DNA from: Belnapia sp.
GTDB taxonomy: Bacteria; Pseudomonadota; Alphaproteobacteria; Acetobacterales; Acetobacteraceae
Assembly: GCA_028291445.1 (NCBI GenBank)
Contig: JAQGIA010000023.1
Location: forward strand, 1-8,079
Direction of reading: 5' to 3'
DNA: 8,079 nucleotides
Shown: positions 1 to 5,930 of the stretch, one piece after another
Layout of the letters: the number at the start of each line of letters is the position of its first letter
Position numbering within the stretch: position 1 is the stretch's first letter
Position numbers and translations under genes: made by a program
The notes under the pieces: model-generated
What the model was told of the DNA's origin: nothing
The model's database searches: none
The model's input: only the letters and a program-made list of their open reading frames with translations

Positions 1-1251
1 CAGCGTCCCGGCCGCCTCGCAGGCGGCGTAGATGGCGTCATGCGCCTTGAAGACATGCAGCCCCTCGAAGCCCGGCGCCCAATGGGTGAAGGTGCCGTCA
101 TCGGCCACCGTCTCCGGCACCGGCAGGTTGTGGGCGCGGCCGAGGTTGAAGTCGTCCTCGCCATGGCTGGGGGCGATGTGGACGAAGCCGGTGCCGGCTT
201 CCGTGGTGACGAAATCGCCGGGCAGCAGCGGCACGTCGAAGTCGTAGCCGGCACCGCGCAGCGGATGCGCCGCCTGCGCGCCCTCCTGCTCGGCGCCCTT
301 GATGACGCGCTTGATGCTATGCGCGCCGAGCTTCGCATCCTTCTCGAACTGCGGCAGCAGCGGCAGCGCGACCAGCAGGGTCTCGCCCGGCACGAGATAC
401 GAGCCCTCGCCGATGCCCTCGACATGCACCAGCGCATAGTCGATCTCCGGCCCATAGGCGACGGCGCGGTTGGCCGGGATGGTCCAGGGCGTGGTGGTCC
501 AGATCACCACGCTGGCGCCGAGCAGATCGGGCGACGCCGCCACCAGCCGGAACCGCGCCCAAAGGGTCGGCGAGACATGGTCGTGGTACTCGATCTCGGC
601 CTCGGCCAGCGCGGTCTTCTCGACCGGGCTCCACATCACCGGCCGCAGCCCGCGGTAGAGCGAGCCGTTCATCAGGAACTTGCCGATCTCGCCGGCGATC
701 AGCGCCTCGGAGGGGAAGTCCATGGTCGCATAGCGCTGCGCCCAATCGCCGGCGACGCCGAGGCGGATGAACTCCTCCCGCTGCACGTCCAGCCATTGCG
801 CGGCATAGGCCCGGCATTCGGCGCGGAATTCCAGCACCGGCACCGCATCCTTGCCGCGGCCGCCCTGGTACTTGCCCTTGGGGTTGCGGTACTCCTCCTC
901 GACCTTCCATTCGATCGGCAGGCCGTGGCAGTCCCAGCCCGGGACGTAATCCGCGTCGAAGCCCGACATCTGGGCGGCGCGGTTGATGACGTCCTTCAGG
1001 ATCTTGTTCAGCGCATGCCCGATGTGCAGCGGGCCATTCGCATAGGGCGGTCCGTCATGCAGGACGAAGGGCGGCCGGCCGGCGGAACGGGTGCGCAGCT
1101 GCGTCCAGAGGTCCAGCCGCTGCCAGCGTTCCAGCCATTGCGGCTCCCGCTTCGGCAGGTCGCCTTTCATGGGGAAGGGGGTTTGCGGCAGGAAGACGGT
1201 GCCGCGGTAGTCCTGCGGTGCGGCGGTCGTTGCGGTCGGCTGGTCTGTCAT
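1..1251 (-). CDS. ileS: Isoleucyl-tRNA synthetase, N-terminal 417 residues (runs off left edge)
   Basis: Cytoplasmic class I aminoacyl-tRNA synthetase that charges tRNA-Ile with isoleucine and hydrolyses mischarged valine. The reading frame is open from the ATG at 1251 to base 1. The N-terminus has the family pattern (DYRGTVFLPQT, FPMKGDLPKREP at about 14-37). The catalytic HIGH signature is intact at residues 76-79, preceded by DGPPYANG. The CP1 editing domain follows, with its threonine-rich site WTTTPWT (251-257) and the second editing motif HIAPSHGEDD (358-367). The remainder, including KMSKS and the anticodon-binding domain, lies outside the window; family members are about 930-960 residues. 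ATG 1251 was chosen because the sequence upstream of Met28 still matches the family, although its ribosome site is weak. It is the last gene of the minus-strand block after ribF and the methyltransferase-like gene, 197 bp from the latter. Identification is near certain. Confidence 0.97.
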   Translation of the reverse strand, partial: MTDQPTATTAAPQDYRGTVFLPQTPFPMKGDLPKREPQWLERWQRLDLWTQLRTRSAGRPPFVLHDGPPYANGPLHIGHALNKILKDVINRAAQMSGFDADYVPGWDCHGLPIEWKVEEEYRNPKGKYQGGRGKDAVPVLEFRAECRAYAAQWLDVQREEFIRLGVAGDWAQRYATMDFPSEALIAGEIGKFLMNGSLYRGLRPVMWSPVEKTALAEAEIEYHDHVSPTLWARFRLVAASPDLLGASVVIWTTTPWTIPANRAVAYGPEIDYALVHVEGIGEGSYLVPGETLLVALPLLPQFEKDAKLGAHSIKRVIKGAEQEGAQAAHPLRGAGYDFDVPLLPGDFVTTEAGTGFVHIAPSHGEDDFNLGRAHNLPVPETVADDGTFTHWAPGFEGLHVFKAHDAIYAACEAAGTL

Positions 1252-1341
1252 GGATCTGGCTCTTGGGGCGGCGCCCAGGCGCCCGGGGGTACCTTGAGGC
1301 GGCTGGTGGCGGGCAATATTGGGAAAGGCGCGCGGGCGTAT

Positions 1342-1365
1342 CCCGGCCCCTAGGGAAGGGCCGGG
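1342..1365 (-). other. GC-rich hairpin in the ileS leader
   Basis: An 8-bp perfect inverted repeat (CCCGGCCC at 1342-1349, GGGCCGGG at 1358-1365) with an 8-nt loop lies between the methyltransferase-like gene and ileS. No T-run follows on the minus strand, so it is not a clear intrinsic terminator. It could form in the ileS leader or weaken read-through. Together with the promoter candidate this is all I can see in the 197-bp gap. Confidence 0.35.
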
Positions 1366-1406
1366 CCGGTAATTCGCGCGAATTGGGCCGCCTGCAGCAT
1401 GCCGGA

Positions 1407-1436
1407 CATATGCGGGCCGGGGCCGGCCAGGGTCAA
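1407..1436 (-). promoter_or_regulatory. Possible sigma-70 promoter for ileS
   Basis: On the minus strand TTGACC (1436-1431) and CATATG (1412-1407) are separated by 18 bp. The -35 box is good (5 of 6) and the -10 box weak (3 of 6). The element starts 12 bp past the stop of the methyltransferase-like gene, so it would give ileS its own transcript with a leader of about 150 nt. This is pattern inference only. Confidence 0.3.
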
Positions 1437-1448
1437 GCTTTGGGCGCT

Positions 1449-2435
1449 TCAGGCGGCCGGCCGGGCCTTGGCCGCCGGTGCCCCGAGCCAGGGCCGCGCT
1501 GCCTGGGCTGGGGGATGGCCGGTCTGGGCGACCAAGGCATAGAGCGGCGGCTCCCAATGTGTCTCCGCCGTGAAGGGCGCGCGGAAGCGCCCGGCGGTCT
1601 CCGCCGCATCGACAAAGAAGGCATTGGCGCCCACCCGCTCGCAGCCGACCAAATGCAATCCCTTGGCGGCGCCGATCATCTCCATGGTCTTCAGGGAGGC
1701 GCCGAACCAGCTGGTGCCGTCCCAGCTCCGGGCGGCTTCGAAAGGCACCTCGGCCGCCAGGCTGGCCGGCAGCGAGGCATTGTATTCGATGCAGGCCACC
1801 CGCGTCCGACGCCGCAGCCCACGCCAGAGATGCGAGGTATGCTGATCGATGTCGAGCGACAGGAAATCGAAGCGCGCCGGCGCCCCGGCGCGGTCCAGCA
1901 CCGCATCCAGGGTGGCCGGCGCGGCCATGGTGCAGAGGATGGTCAGCCGTCCGGCGGCGATCGGCTCGGCGAAGCGGCGGGCGGCCTCCTCGGCATGGCG
2001 ACGGCTGGCCTCCACCCAGATGCCGCACCAGCCCTGTTCCAGCAGCAGGCGGGTGTTGTTCTGCACGCCGGATTCGACGCCCACCTCGAGGAAGGTTCGG
2101 CCGCCCGGGCCGATGCGGCGGAAGATCTCGGCAATCAGCCCGTCCTCGCCGTTCTGGCTATAGACCTGGGCATGGTGGCGGGTGAGCGAGAGCGGGTCGG
2201 CATGGCGGCCATCGGCGGCGACGATACTGGCCTGGGCCAATTGGCGCCGCTGCGCCTGGCCGTGTTGCAGCACGGCTTGCAGACGGGACAGCCCGAGCTG
2301 CATCGCCTCCAGCTTCGCGGCCGAGGCGCTCTCGACTTCCCGCAAGGCGCGGAGTTCGGCGAGCAACGCCGCCTGGCCGTCCAGATGGGTGCCGAAGAGG
2401 CGGCGCAGCAGCGCGAGCCCGCGGTTCGGCGTCAT
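1449..2435 (-). CDS. FkbM-like SAM-dependent methyltransferase-fold protein with N-terminal coiled coil
   Basis: A 328-residue protein of a family resembling FkbM-type class I methyltransferases; substrate unknown. Residues 20-68 (rich in Leu, Ala, Glu, Gln) look like a coiled coil. A conserved block follows: YSQNGEDGLIAEIF (92-105), then the Rossmann motif I FLEVGVESGVQNNT (115-128), the acidic end of strand 2 (WVEA, 140-143) and the FDFLSLDIDQH strand (189-199), where SAM-fold proteins carry a conserved Asp. The tail from 303 is Ala/Pro-rich. The ATG at 2435 is taken as the start because further extension would overlap ribF and loses homology; only a weak AGGTCAG lies upstream. It is co-oriented with ribF (88 bp upstream) and ileS (197 bp downstream). 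FkbM-like proteins often modify sugars or surface polymers, but no glycan genes are nearby. The fold is fairly sure; the activity is inferred. Confidence 0.8.
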   Translation of the reverse strand: MTPNRGLALLRRLFGTHLDGQAALLAELRALREVESASAAKLEAMQLGLSRLQAVLQHGQAQRRQLAQASIVAADGRHADPLSLTRHHAQVYSQNGEDGLIAEIFRRIGPGGRTFLEVGVESGVQNNTRLLLEQGWCGIWVEASRRHAEEAARRFAEPIAAGRLTILCTMAAPATLDAVLDRAGAPARFDFLSLDIDQHTSHLWRGLRRRTRVACIEYNASLPASLAAEVPFEAARSWDGTSWFGASLKTMEMIGAAKGLHLVGCERVGANAFFVDAAETAGRFRAPFTAETHWEPPLYALVAQTGHPPAQAARPWLGAPAAKARPAA

Positions 2436-2469
2436 GGGTGGCTGACCTGCATGGAAACCCCGCGATTTT

Positions 2470-2485
2470 GGCTGGTCGCCCAGCC
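2470..2485 (-). other. Small hairpin with GCGA tetraloop between ribF and the methyltransferase-like gene
   Basis: The minus strand reads GGCTGG-GCGA-CCAGCC, a 6-bp stem closed by a GNRA-type tetraloop, in the 88-bp spacer after ribF. It is followed by AAAATCG rather than a T-run, so it is not a typical terminator. It may be an mRNA-stabilising or processing structure, or chance. Confidence 0.3.
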
Positions 2486-2523
2486 TCGCAGGGATTCCTT
2501 GCCGCTTCGCTAGGATCGTTCCG

Positions 2524-3459
2524 CTAGGGGCCCCAACGGAGCGCCGCCTTGGCATCCTCCGCATCCTGGGCGATGGCCGCCTTGAGTTCCTCGAGCCCGT
2601 TGAATTTCGCATCGGCCCGCAGGAAGTGGCGCAGCCGGATGCCGATCTCGGCGCCGTAGAGATCGCCGGAGAAGTCGAAGATATAGGTCTCCAGCCGGGT
2701 CTGCGGATCGCCGCCCAGGGTCGGGCGGCGACCGATGTTCGAGACACCCTGCACCTCCCGCCCATCCGGCAGCATCACCGTCACCGCATAGACCCCGCGG
2801 GCGGGTTCCAGATGGCGGCCCAGCCAAAGGTTGGCGGTCGGCCAGCCCAGCACCCGGCCGAGCTTGTCGCCATGCACCACCTCGCCACGGATTTCCCAGG
2901 GCCGTCCCAGCATGGCGGCGGCACGTTCCGGATAGCCGTCCTGCAAGGCGCGGCGGATGCGGGTGGATGAAATCGGGCCCTGGATATCCGTCAACGGCGG
3001 CACCACCGTCAGGCCGATGCCGGCCGCCTCGGCCAGCCGGGTCAGCGTGCCGGCGTCGCCGCCGCGGCGATGGCCGAAGGCGAAATCCTGGCCGCAGGAC
3101 AGATGGACCGCGCCCAGGCCCTCCTGCAGCACGTCGCGGAAGAAGCGCTCGGCCGGCATGGCGGCGAGCTCGGCGTCGAAGGGCAGTGCCACGACCAGTG
3201 CGACGCCCAGCTCGCCCAGCGCCGCCGCCTTCGCCGGCAGCGGGGTCAGCCGGAACGGCGGGTCTTCGGGGCGGAAATGCTCGCGCGGGTGCGGCTCGAA
3301 GGTCAGCACCGCCAGCGGCGCCTCAGGCCGGGCGGCATGCGCGGCGGCGAGGACGGCGCGATGACCCAGGTGGACCCCGTCCATATTGCCCAGGGCGACA
3401 GTGGCGCCGCGCAGCCTCGGCGGCAGGTCGCGCAGGTCGGTGATGACCACGGGATGCAT
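2524..3459 (-). CDS. ribF: Bifunctional riboflavin kinase / FAD synthetase
   Basis: A cytoplasmic enzyme that phosphorylates riboflavin to FMN and then adenylylates FMN to FAD. The 311-residue length is normal for the family. The N-terminal FAD synthetase domain (about 15-185) shows GNMDGVHLGH (24-33), whose HxGH is the nucleotidyl-transfer signature, SCGQDFAFG (121-129) and ISSTRIR (163-169). The C-terminal riboflavin kinase domain (about 188-311) shows GWPTAN (205-210, with the PTAN motif), RGVYAV, SNIGRRPT (240-247), the LETYIFDF strand (257-264) carrying the likely catalytic Glu258, and the FLRADAKFNGLEEL end. The ATG at 3459 fits the family N-terminus. It overlaps the stop of the upstream MaoC remnant as TGATG and has no strong ribosome site of its own, suggesting translational coupling. 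A GTG one codon upstream (3462) is possible. All signature residues are present. Confidence 0.97.
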   Translation of the reverse strand: MHPVVITDLRDLPPRLRGATVALGNMDGVHLGHRAVLAAAHAARPEAPLAVLTFEPHPREHFRPEDPPFRLTPLPAKAAALGELGVALVVALPFDAELAAMPAERFFRDVLQEGLGAVHLSCGQDFAFGHRRGGDAGTLTRLAEAAGIGLTVVPPLTDIQGPISSTRIRRALQDGYPERAAAMLGRPWEIRGEVVHGDKLGRVLGWPTANLWLGRHLEPARGVYAVTVMLPDGREVQGVSNIGRRPTLGGDPQTRLETYIFDFSGDLYGAEIGIRLRHFLRADAKFNGLEELKAAIAQDAEDAKAALRWGP

Positions 3460-3674
3460 CACGCCGCAGGCCGGCACCGGCGGGAGATATCGGCCTCGTC
3501 CGCCGATGCCCCATGCACGATCGGCACGCCGAAGGCTGCGGTCCTGGCGCATGGGGCATCGGGATGGCGGGTTGCGGTGCCGGCGAGCCGCATCATACCG
3601 GCTGCCGTGATGGTCTTGCCGAAGCCGGTTTGCAGCCCGACCGCCCGATCCTCGAAATACCCGCCGTCCGACAT
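3459..3674 (-). pseudogene. Truncated, degenerate MaoC/PhaJ-type hot-dog dehydratase (71 aa)
   Basis: A 71-codon frame that begins like (R)-specific enoyl-CoA hydratases of the MaoC family: YFEDRAVG (6-13), FGKTIT (18-23), MMRLAG (27-32) and FGVPIVHG (48-55) match the N-terminal half of these proteins of about 150 residues. The catalytic segment, usually like GDxNPxHxD, is here TATRHPDAPCAR (33-44). The catalytic Asp and the His-containing pair appear lost. After IVHG homology stops, and the C-terminal half of the hot-dog fold is absent. The ATG at 3674 has GGGAG about 10 nt upstream. The TGA stop shares bases with the ribF ATG (TGATG). I see a decayed gene whose start and reading frame survive, perhaps because its translation feeds ribF. 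It could also be a genuinely minimised protein. No second frame restores the missing half. Confidence 0.6.
3503..3562. repeat. 14-bp perfect inverted repeat inside the MaoC remnant, upstream of ribF
   Basis: CCGATGCCCCATGC at 3503-3516 is the exact reverse complement of GCATGGGGCATCGG at 3549-3562, with a 32-nt spacer. In the ribF-sense transcript it would form a stable stem-loop ending about 45 nt before the ribF start. The arms encode DAPC and HGAS of the remnant, the two places where it departs most from MaoC sequences. The repeat is directly visible; any regulatory role is inference. Confidence 0.75.
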
Positions 3675-3702
3675 AAGCCTGCCGCTCCCGTGCCGCTGCC
3701 TG

Positions 3703-3731
3703 GGTCTAATGGCGTGGCTCCGGCTGGACAA
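3703..3731 (-). promoter_or_regulatory. Possible promoter for the remnant-ribF transcript, overlapping a plus-strand -10-like box
   Basis: On the minus strand TTGTCC (3731-3726) and TAGACC (3708-3703) are 17 bp apart. They would start transcription about 20 nt before the ATG at 3674. On the plus strand TCTAAT (3705-3710) matches a -10 box in five of six positions, without a good -35, and could serve the divergent peptidase gene at 3780. Two -10 candidates on opposite strands overlapping in this 105-bp gap suggest compact divergent promoters. This is pattern inference. Confidence 0.3.
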
Positions 3732-3779
3732 GCGCCGCGCCATGGCCACAGTGAAAGCCAGCCAGGCAGGACCCAGCGC

Positions 3780-4910
3780 ATGCCCCAGACCGATATCGGT
3801 ACCTCCGACCGCATCCTCGCCGAGCTGCGCGGCTGGGTGGAGCATGAGACGCCGACCACCGATGCCAAGGCAGTGAATTCGCTGCTGGACCGCTGCCAGG
3901 CGGAACTGGCGGGGGTGGGCGCGGCGATCGAGCGGCTGCCCGGCCGGGATGGCTTCGGCGATACCCTGATCGCCCGCACGCCGGGCGAGGGCGCGCCGCT
4001 GGTCGTCGCCGGCCATGTGGATACCGTCTGGGACCATGGGACGCTCGGCAAATCCATGCCCTGGCGGGTCGAGGGCGACCGCGCCCATGGCCCCGGCATC
4101 TACGACATGAAGGCCGGCAGCTTCTTCGCCTTCCACTCGGTACGCGAGATCCTGCGCCAGGGGACCAGGACGAAACGGCCGATCACCCTGCTGCTGACGC
4201 CCGACGAGGAGGTCGGCAGCCCGACCAGCCGCGCCCCGATCGAGGCGGCAGCCAAGGGCGCCTGCGCCGTGCTCATCCCCGAGCCGGCCGGCGGCCCGCA
4301 AGGCGCCTGCGTGACCGGGCGCAAGGGCACCGGCGGTTTCACCGTCAGCATCGAGGGCCGCAGCGCCCATGCCGGCGGCAATTGGTCGGAAGGCCGCAGC
4401 GCGGTGGTCGCCATGTCCCGGCTGGTGCTGGCGGTGCATGCGCTGACCGACCTGGAACGCGGGATCACCACCAATGTCGCCCCGATCTGGGGCGGCACCC
4501 GCCCCAATGTCATCCCGCCCGAGGCCGGCTGCCGGATCGACTTCCGCGCGCCGAGCCTGGCAGCGGCGGAGGAGGTCATCGCCGCCATCCGCGCCCTGGG
4601 CGGGGAGGTGGATGGCATCCGCATCACCTTGCAAGGCGGGCTGAACCGGCCGCCCTTCCCGGAAACCGAGGCCGGGCTGGCGCTGTTCGAAACCGCGCGG
4701 TCCATCGCCGGCCGCCAGGGCTATATGCTGCCGAAGCAGCATCGCGGTGGCGGCTCGGACGGCAACTTCACCGCGGTCATGGGCGTGCCGACCCTCGATG
4801 GCCTCGGCTGCACCGGCGCCGGGGCACATGCGCCGGAGGAGCATATCCGCTGGCCCGACCTCGCCCCGCGCTGCGCCACGCTCTGCGAGCTGCTGGAGAC
4901 GCTTGGCTGA
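3780..4910 (+). CDS. M20-family metallopeptidase, carboxypeptidase G2 (glutamate carboxypeptidase) type
   Basis: A dizinc hydrolase expected to cleave a C-terminal amino acid, or an N-acyl/amide bond, from a small substrate. All family metal and catalytic residues are visible: GHVDT (His79 ligand, Asp81), YDMKAG (bridging Asp109), PDEEVGS (general base Glu143, ligand Glu144), PEPAG (ligand Glu168) and GAHAPEEH (ligand His350). The lid/dimerisation domain spans roughly 180-290, with RSAHAG (194-199) and GGTRPNVIP (238-246) as substrate-contact motifs. At 376 residues it is shorter than secreted carboxypeptidase G2 and has no signal peptide, so it is probably cytoplasmic. The ATG at 3780 follows CAGGA with suitable spacing. 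It is divergent from the ribF block and followed 116 bp later by an SDR gene on the same strand. The fold and catalysis are sure. The substrate (folate-like, peptide or N-acyl amino acid) cannot be told from sequence. Confidence 0.93.
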   Translation: MPQTDIGTSDRILAELRGWVEHETPTTDAKAVNSLLDRCQAELAGVGAAIERLPGRDGFGDTLIARTPGEGAPLVVAGHVDTVWDHGTLGKSMPWRVEGDRAHGPGIYDMKAGSFFAFHSVREILRQGTRTKRPITLLLTPDEEVGSPTSRAPIEAAAKGACAVLIPEPAGGPQGACVTGRKGTGGFTVSIEGRSAHAGGNWSEGRSAVVAMSRLVLAVHALTDLERGITTNVAPIWGGTRPNVIPPEAGCRIDFRAPSLAAAEEVIAAIRALGGEVDGIRITLQGGLNRPPFPETEAGLALFETARSIAGRQGYMLPKQHRGGGSDGNFTAVMGVPTLDGLGCTGAGAHAPEEHIRWPDLAPRCATLCELLETLG

Positions 4911-4922
4911 AGCATGATTGCC

Positions 4923-4966
4923 TGGGCAGCGTCCTTTTCGTTGAACCTGCATCCTTGAGCTGCCCA
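4923..4966 (+). other. Inverted repeat between the peptidase and SDR genes
   Basis: TGGGCAGC (4923-4930) and GCTGCCCA (4959-4966) are perfect 8-bp complements around a 28-nt spacer, just after the peptidase stop. No T-run follows, so it is a poor terminator candidate. The 116-bp gap otherwise shows only the SDR ribosome site. Confidence 0.3.
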
Positions 4967-5014
4967 AACTGCCGCGTATCGCCAGTGCTGCCGATCCTGC
5001 GGTAGCCTCGGTGC

Positions 5015-5020
5015 GGGAGG
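5015..5020 (+). promoter_or_regulatory. Ribosome binding site deciding the SDR start
   Basis: GGGAGG lies 6 nt before the ATG at 5027 but only 3 nt before the in-frame GTG at 5024. This favours ATG 5027 as the true start. Confidence 0.75.
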
Positions 5021-5026
5021 TGCGTG

Positions 5027-5695
5027 ATGCCGAAAGCCCTGATCATCGGTGCCGGAGACGGGCTTTCCGCATCCTTGGCACGCCTGCTGGCCCGCAATGG
5101 CTATGCGGTGGCGCTGGCAGCACGGAACACCGCAAAGCTGGCCGGGCTGGCGGACGAAACCGGCGCCAGCCTGCATCCGACCGATGCGGCCGATGTCGCA
5201 GCGGTGGCCGCGCTATTCGAGGCCGCCGGCGATGCGGAGGTGGTGATCTACAATCCCAGCTACCGGATACGCGGCCCCATCGCCGAGCTGGACCCTGCCG
5301 AGGTGCAGAAAAGCCTGCAGGTCTGCGCCTTTGGCGCCTTTCTGGCGGTGCGGGAGGCAGCCCGCCGCATGCTTGCCGCCGGGCGTGGCACGATCCTGCT
5401 GACCGGGGCGAGCGCCGGGGTAAAAGGCTTCCCGCTGAGCGCGCCCTTCGCCATGGGCAAATTCGCCTTACGGGGCCTGGCTCAATCCGCGGCCCGGGAA
5501 CTGCACCCACAGGGGATCCATGTCGCGCATATCGTCATCGATGGCGGGATCCGCAGCGCCCAACGGCCGGAACGCGGCGACGATGGGTTGTTGGACCCCG
5601 ATGCCATCGCAGAGAGTTATCTGCATTTGATCAGGCAGCCGCGCAGCGCCTGGAGTTCGGAATTAGAGCTGCGTCCCTGGGTCGAAAAATTCTAA
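5027..5695 (+). CDS. Non-canonical short-chain dehydrogenase/reductase (SDR) lacking the catalytic Tyr
   Basis: A 222-residue single-domain Rossmann protein. The glycine-rich nucleotide-binding loop is GAGDGLSAS (8-16), followed by AARNTAKL (31-38), where the Arg after strand 2 suggests NADP(H) preference. The usual NNAG strand is replaced by YNPSYR (75-80). The strand-5 serine is kept in LTGASAG (125-131, Ser129). The active-site YxxxK appears as FAMGK (141-145): Lys145 is present but Phe141 stands where the catalytic Tyr belongs. The GLAQSAAREL and GIHVAHIVIDGGI (163-175) segments are typical of the fold. As I recall the family, a bacterial SDR subgroup shares this PFAMGKFAL pattern, so it is probably inherited rather than a recent mutation. 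Classical hydride transfer should be impaired, and the role is unknown. It is co-oriented with the peptidase 116 bp upstream and followed by an AT-rich gap. Confidence 0.9.
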   Translation: MPKALIIGAGDGLSASLARLLARNGYAVALAARNTAKLAGLADETGASLHPTDAADVAAVAALFEAAGDAEVVIYNPSYRIRGPIAELDPAEVQKSLQVCAFGAFLAVREAARRMLAAGRGTILLTGASAGVKGFPLSAPFAMGKFALRGLAQSAARELHPQGIHVAHIVIDGGIRSAQRPERGDDGLLDPDAIAESYLHLIRQPRSAWSSELELRPWVEKF

Positions 5696-5930
5696 ACCAA
5701 CTTGCCAAATATTAATTAATGTCAAACCTTGGTTTGTAACCAAAACCGATGCAACAAAGCTCATAAAATCGTTATCAAAATAATACGAATTTAAAATGTT
5801 CACCGAGAGATGCCATATGCTACAGCACATTTCACATGATCGGGCCTGTCTGATTCATGATTTCCATGTTGCTGTCCCAATCTGTCAATAGTATGTGTTC
5901 ATTCATATCACGTTAGGCGGAGCCTGCAGG
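5696..5930. promoter_or_regulatory. AT-rich intergenic island with overlapping inverted repeats
   Basis: This gap between the SDR gene and a small gene is far richer in A+T than anything else in the window, above all 5696-5800. It holds the palindrome ATTAATTAAT (5711-5720). Two overlapping dyads follow: CAAACC-TT-GGTTTG (5723-5736) and TTGGTT-TGT-AACCAA (5729-5743). They share bases, so as DNA they could be a compound operator and as RNA they would be mutually exclusive hairpins. A weak promoter candidate lies near its right end. Its composition suggests a regulatory region, a binding site for a nucleoid protein, or the scar of an acquired segment. No convincing gene is inside. Confidence 0.55.
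5869..5897 (+). promoter_or_regulatory. Possible promoter for the 75-aa gene
   Basis: TTGCTG (5869-5874) and TATGTG (5892-5897) are 17 bp apart. Each matches the sigma-70 consensus in about half its positions. Transcription would start about 28 nt before the ATG at 5931, a sensible leader length. The call is weak. Confidence 0.25.

Noticed and set aside
40..1353. 437-codon plus-strand frame opposite ileS
   Set aside because: Low-complexity, Arg/Gly/Ala-rich product with no recognisable motifs. It lies antisense to a clear ileS with HIGH and editing motifs, as is typical in GC-rich DNA.
1252..1448. T-box leader for ileS
   Set aside because: No T-box core sequence and no terminator with a T-run; such control is also rare in Alphaproteobacteria.
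1218..2513. 431-codon plus-strand frame opposite the methyltransferase-like gene
   Set aside because: No motifs. The minus strand carries conserved SAM-fold motifs in the same interval.
3460..3552. N-terminal extension of ribF by 31 codons to the ATG at 3552
   Set aside because: The extension has no RibF similarity and overlaps the MaoC remnant frame. The ATG at 3459 gives the normal family length.
3460..3779. FMN riboswitch upstream of ribF
   Set aside because: None of the conserved RFN-element blocks is visible on the minus strand; only the 14-bp inverted repeat is present.
3675..4967. Upstream part of the 502-codon minus-strand frame that contains the MaoC remnant
   Set aside because: This part runs antisense to the M20 peptidase, which has every catalytic residue. 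Only the segment from 3674 down to 3459 has protein-family similarity.
5696..5930. Insertion sequence or prophage scar in the AT-rich gap
   Set aside because: No terminal inverted repeats with flanking target duplications and no transposase or integrase fragment could be found; composition alone is not enough.
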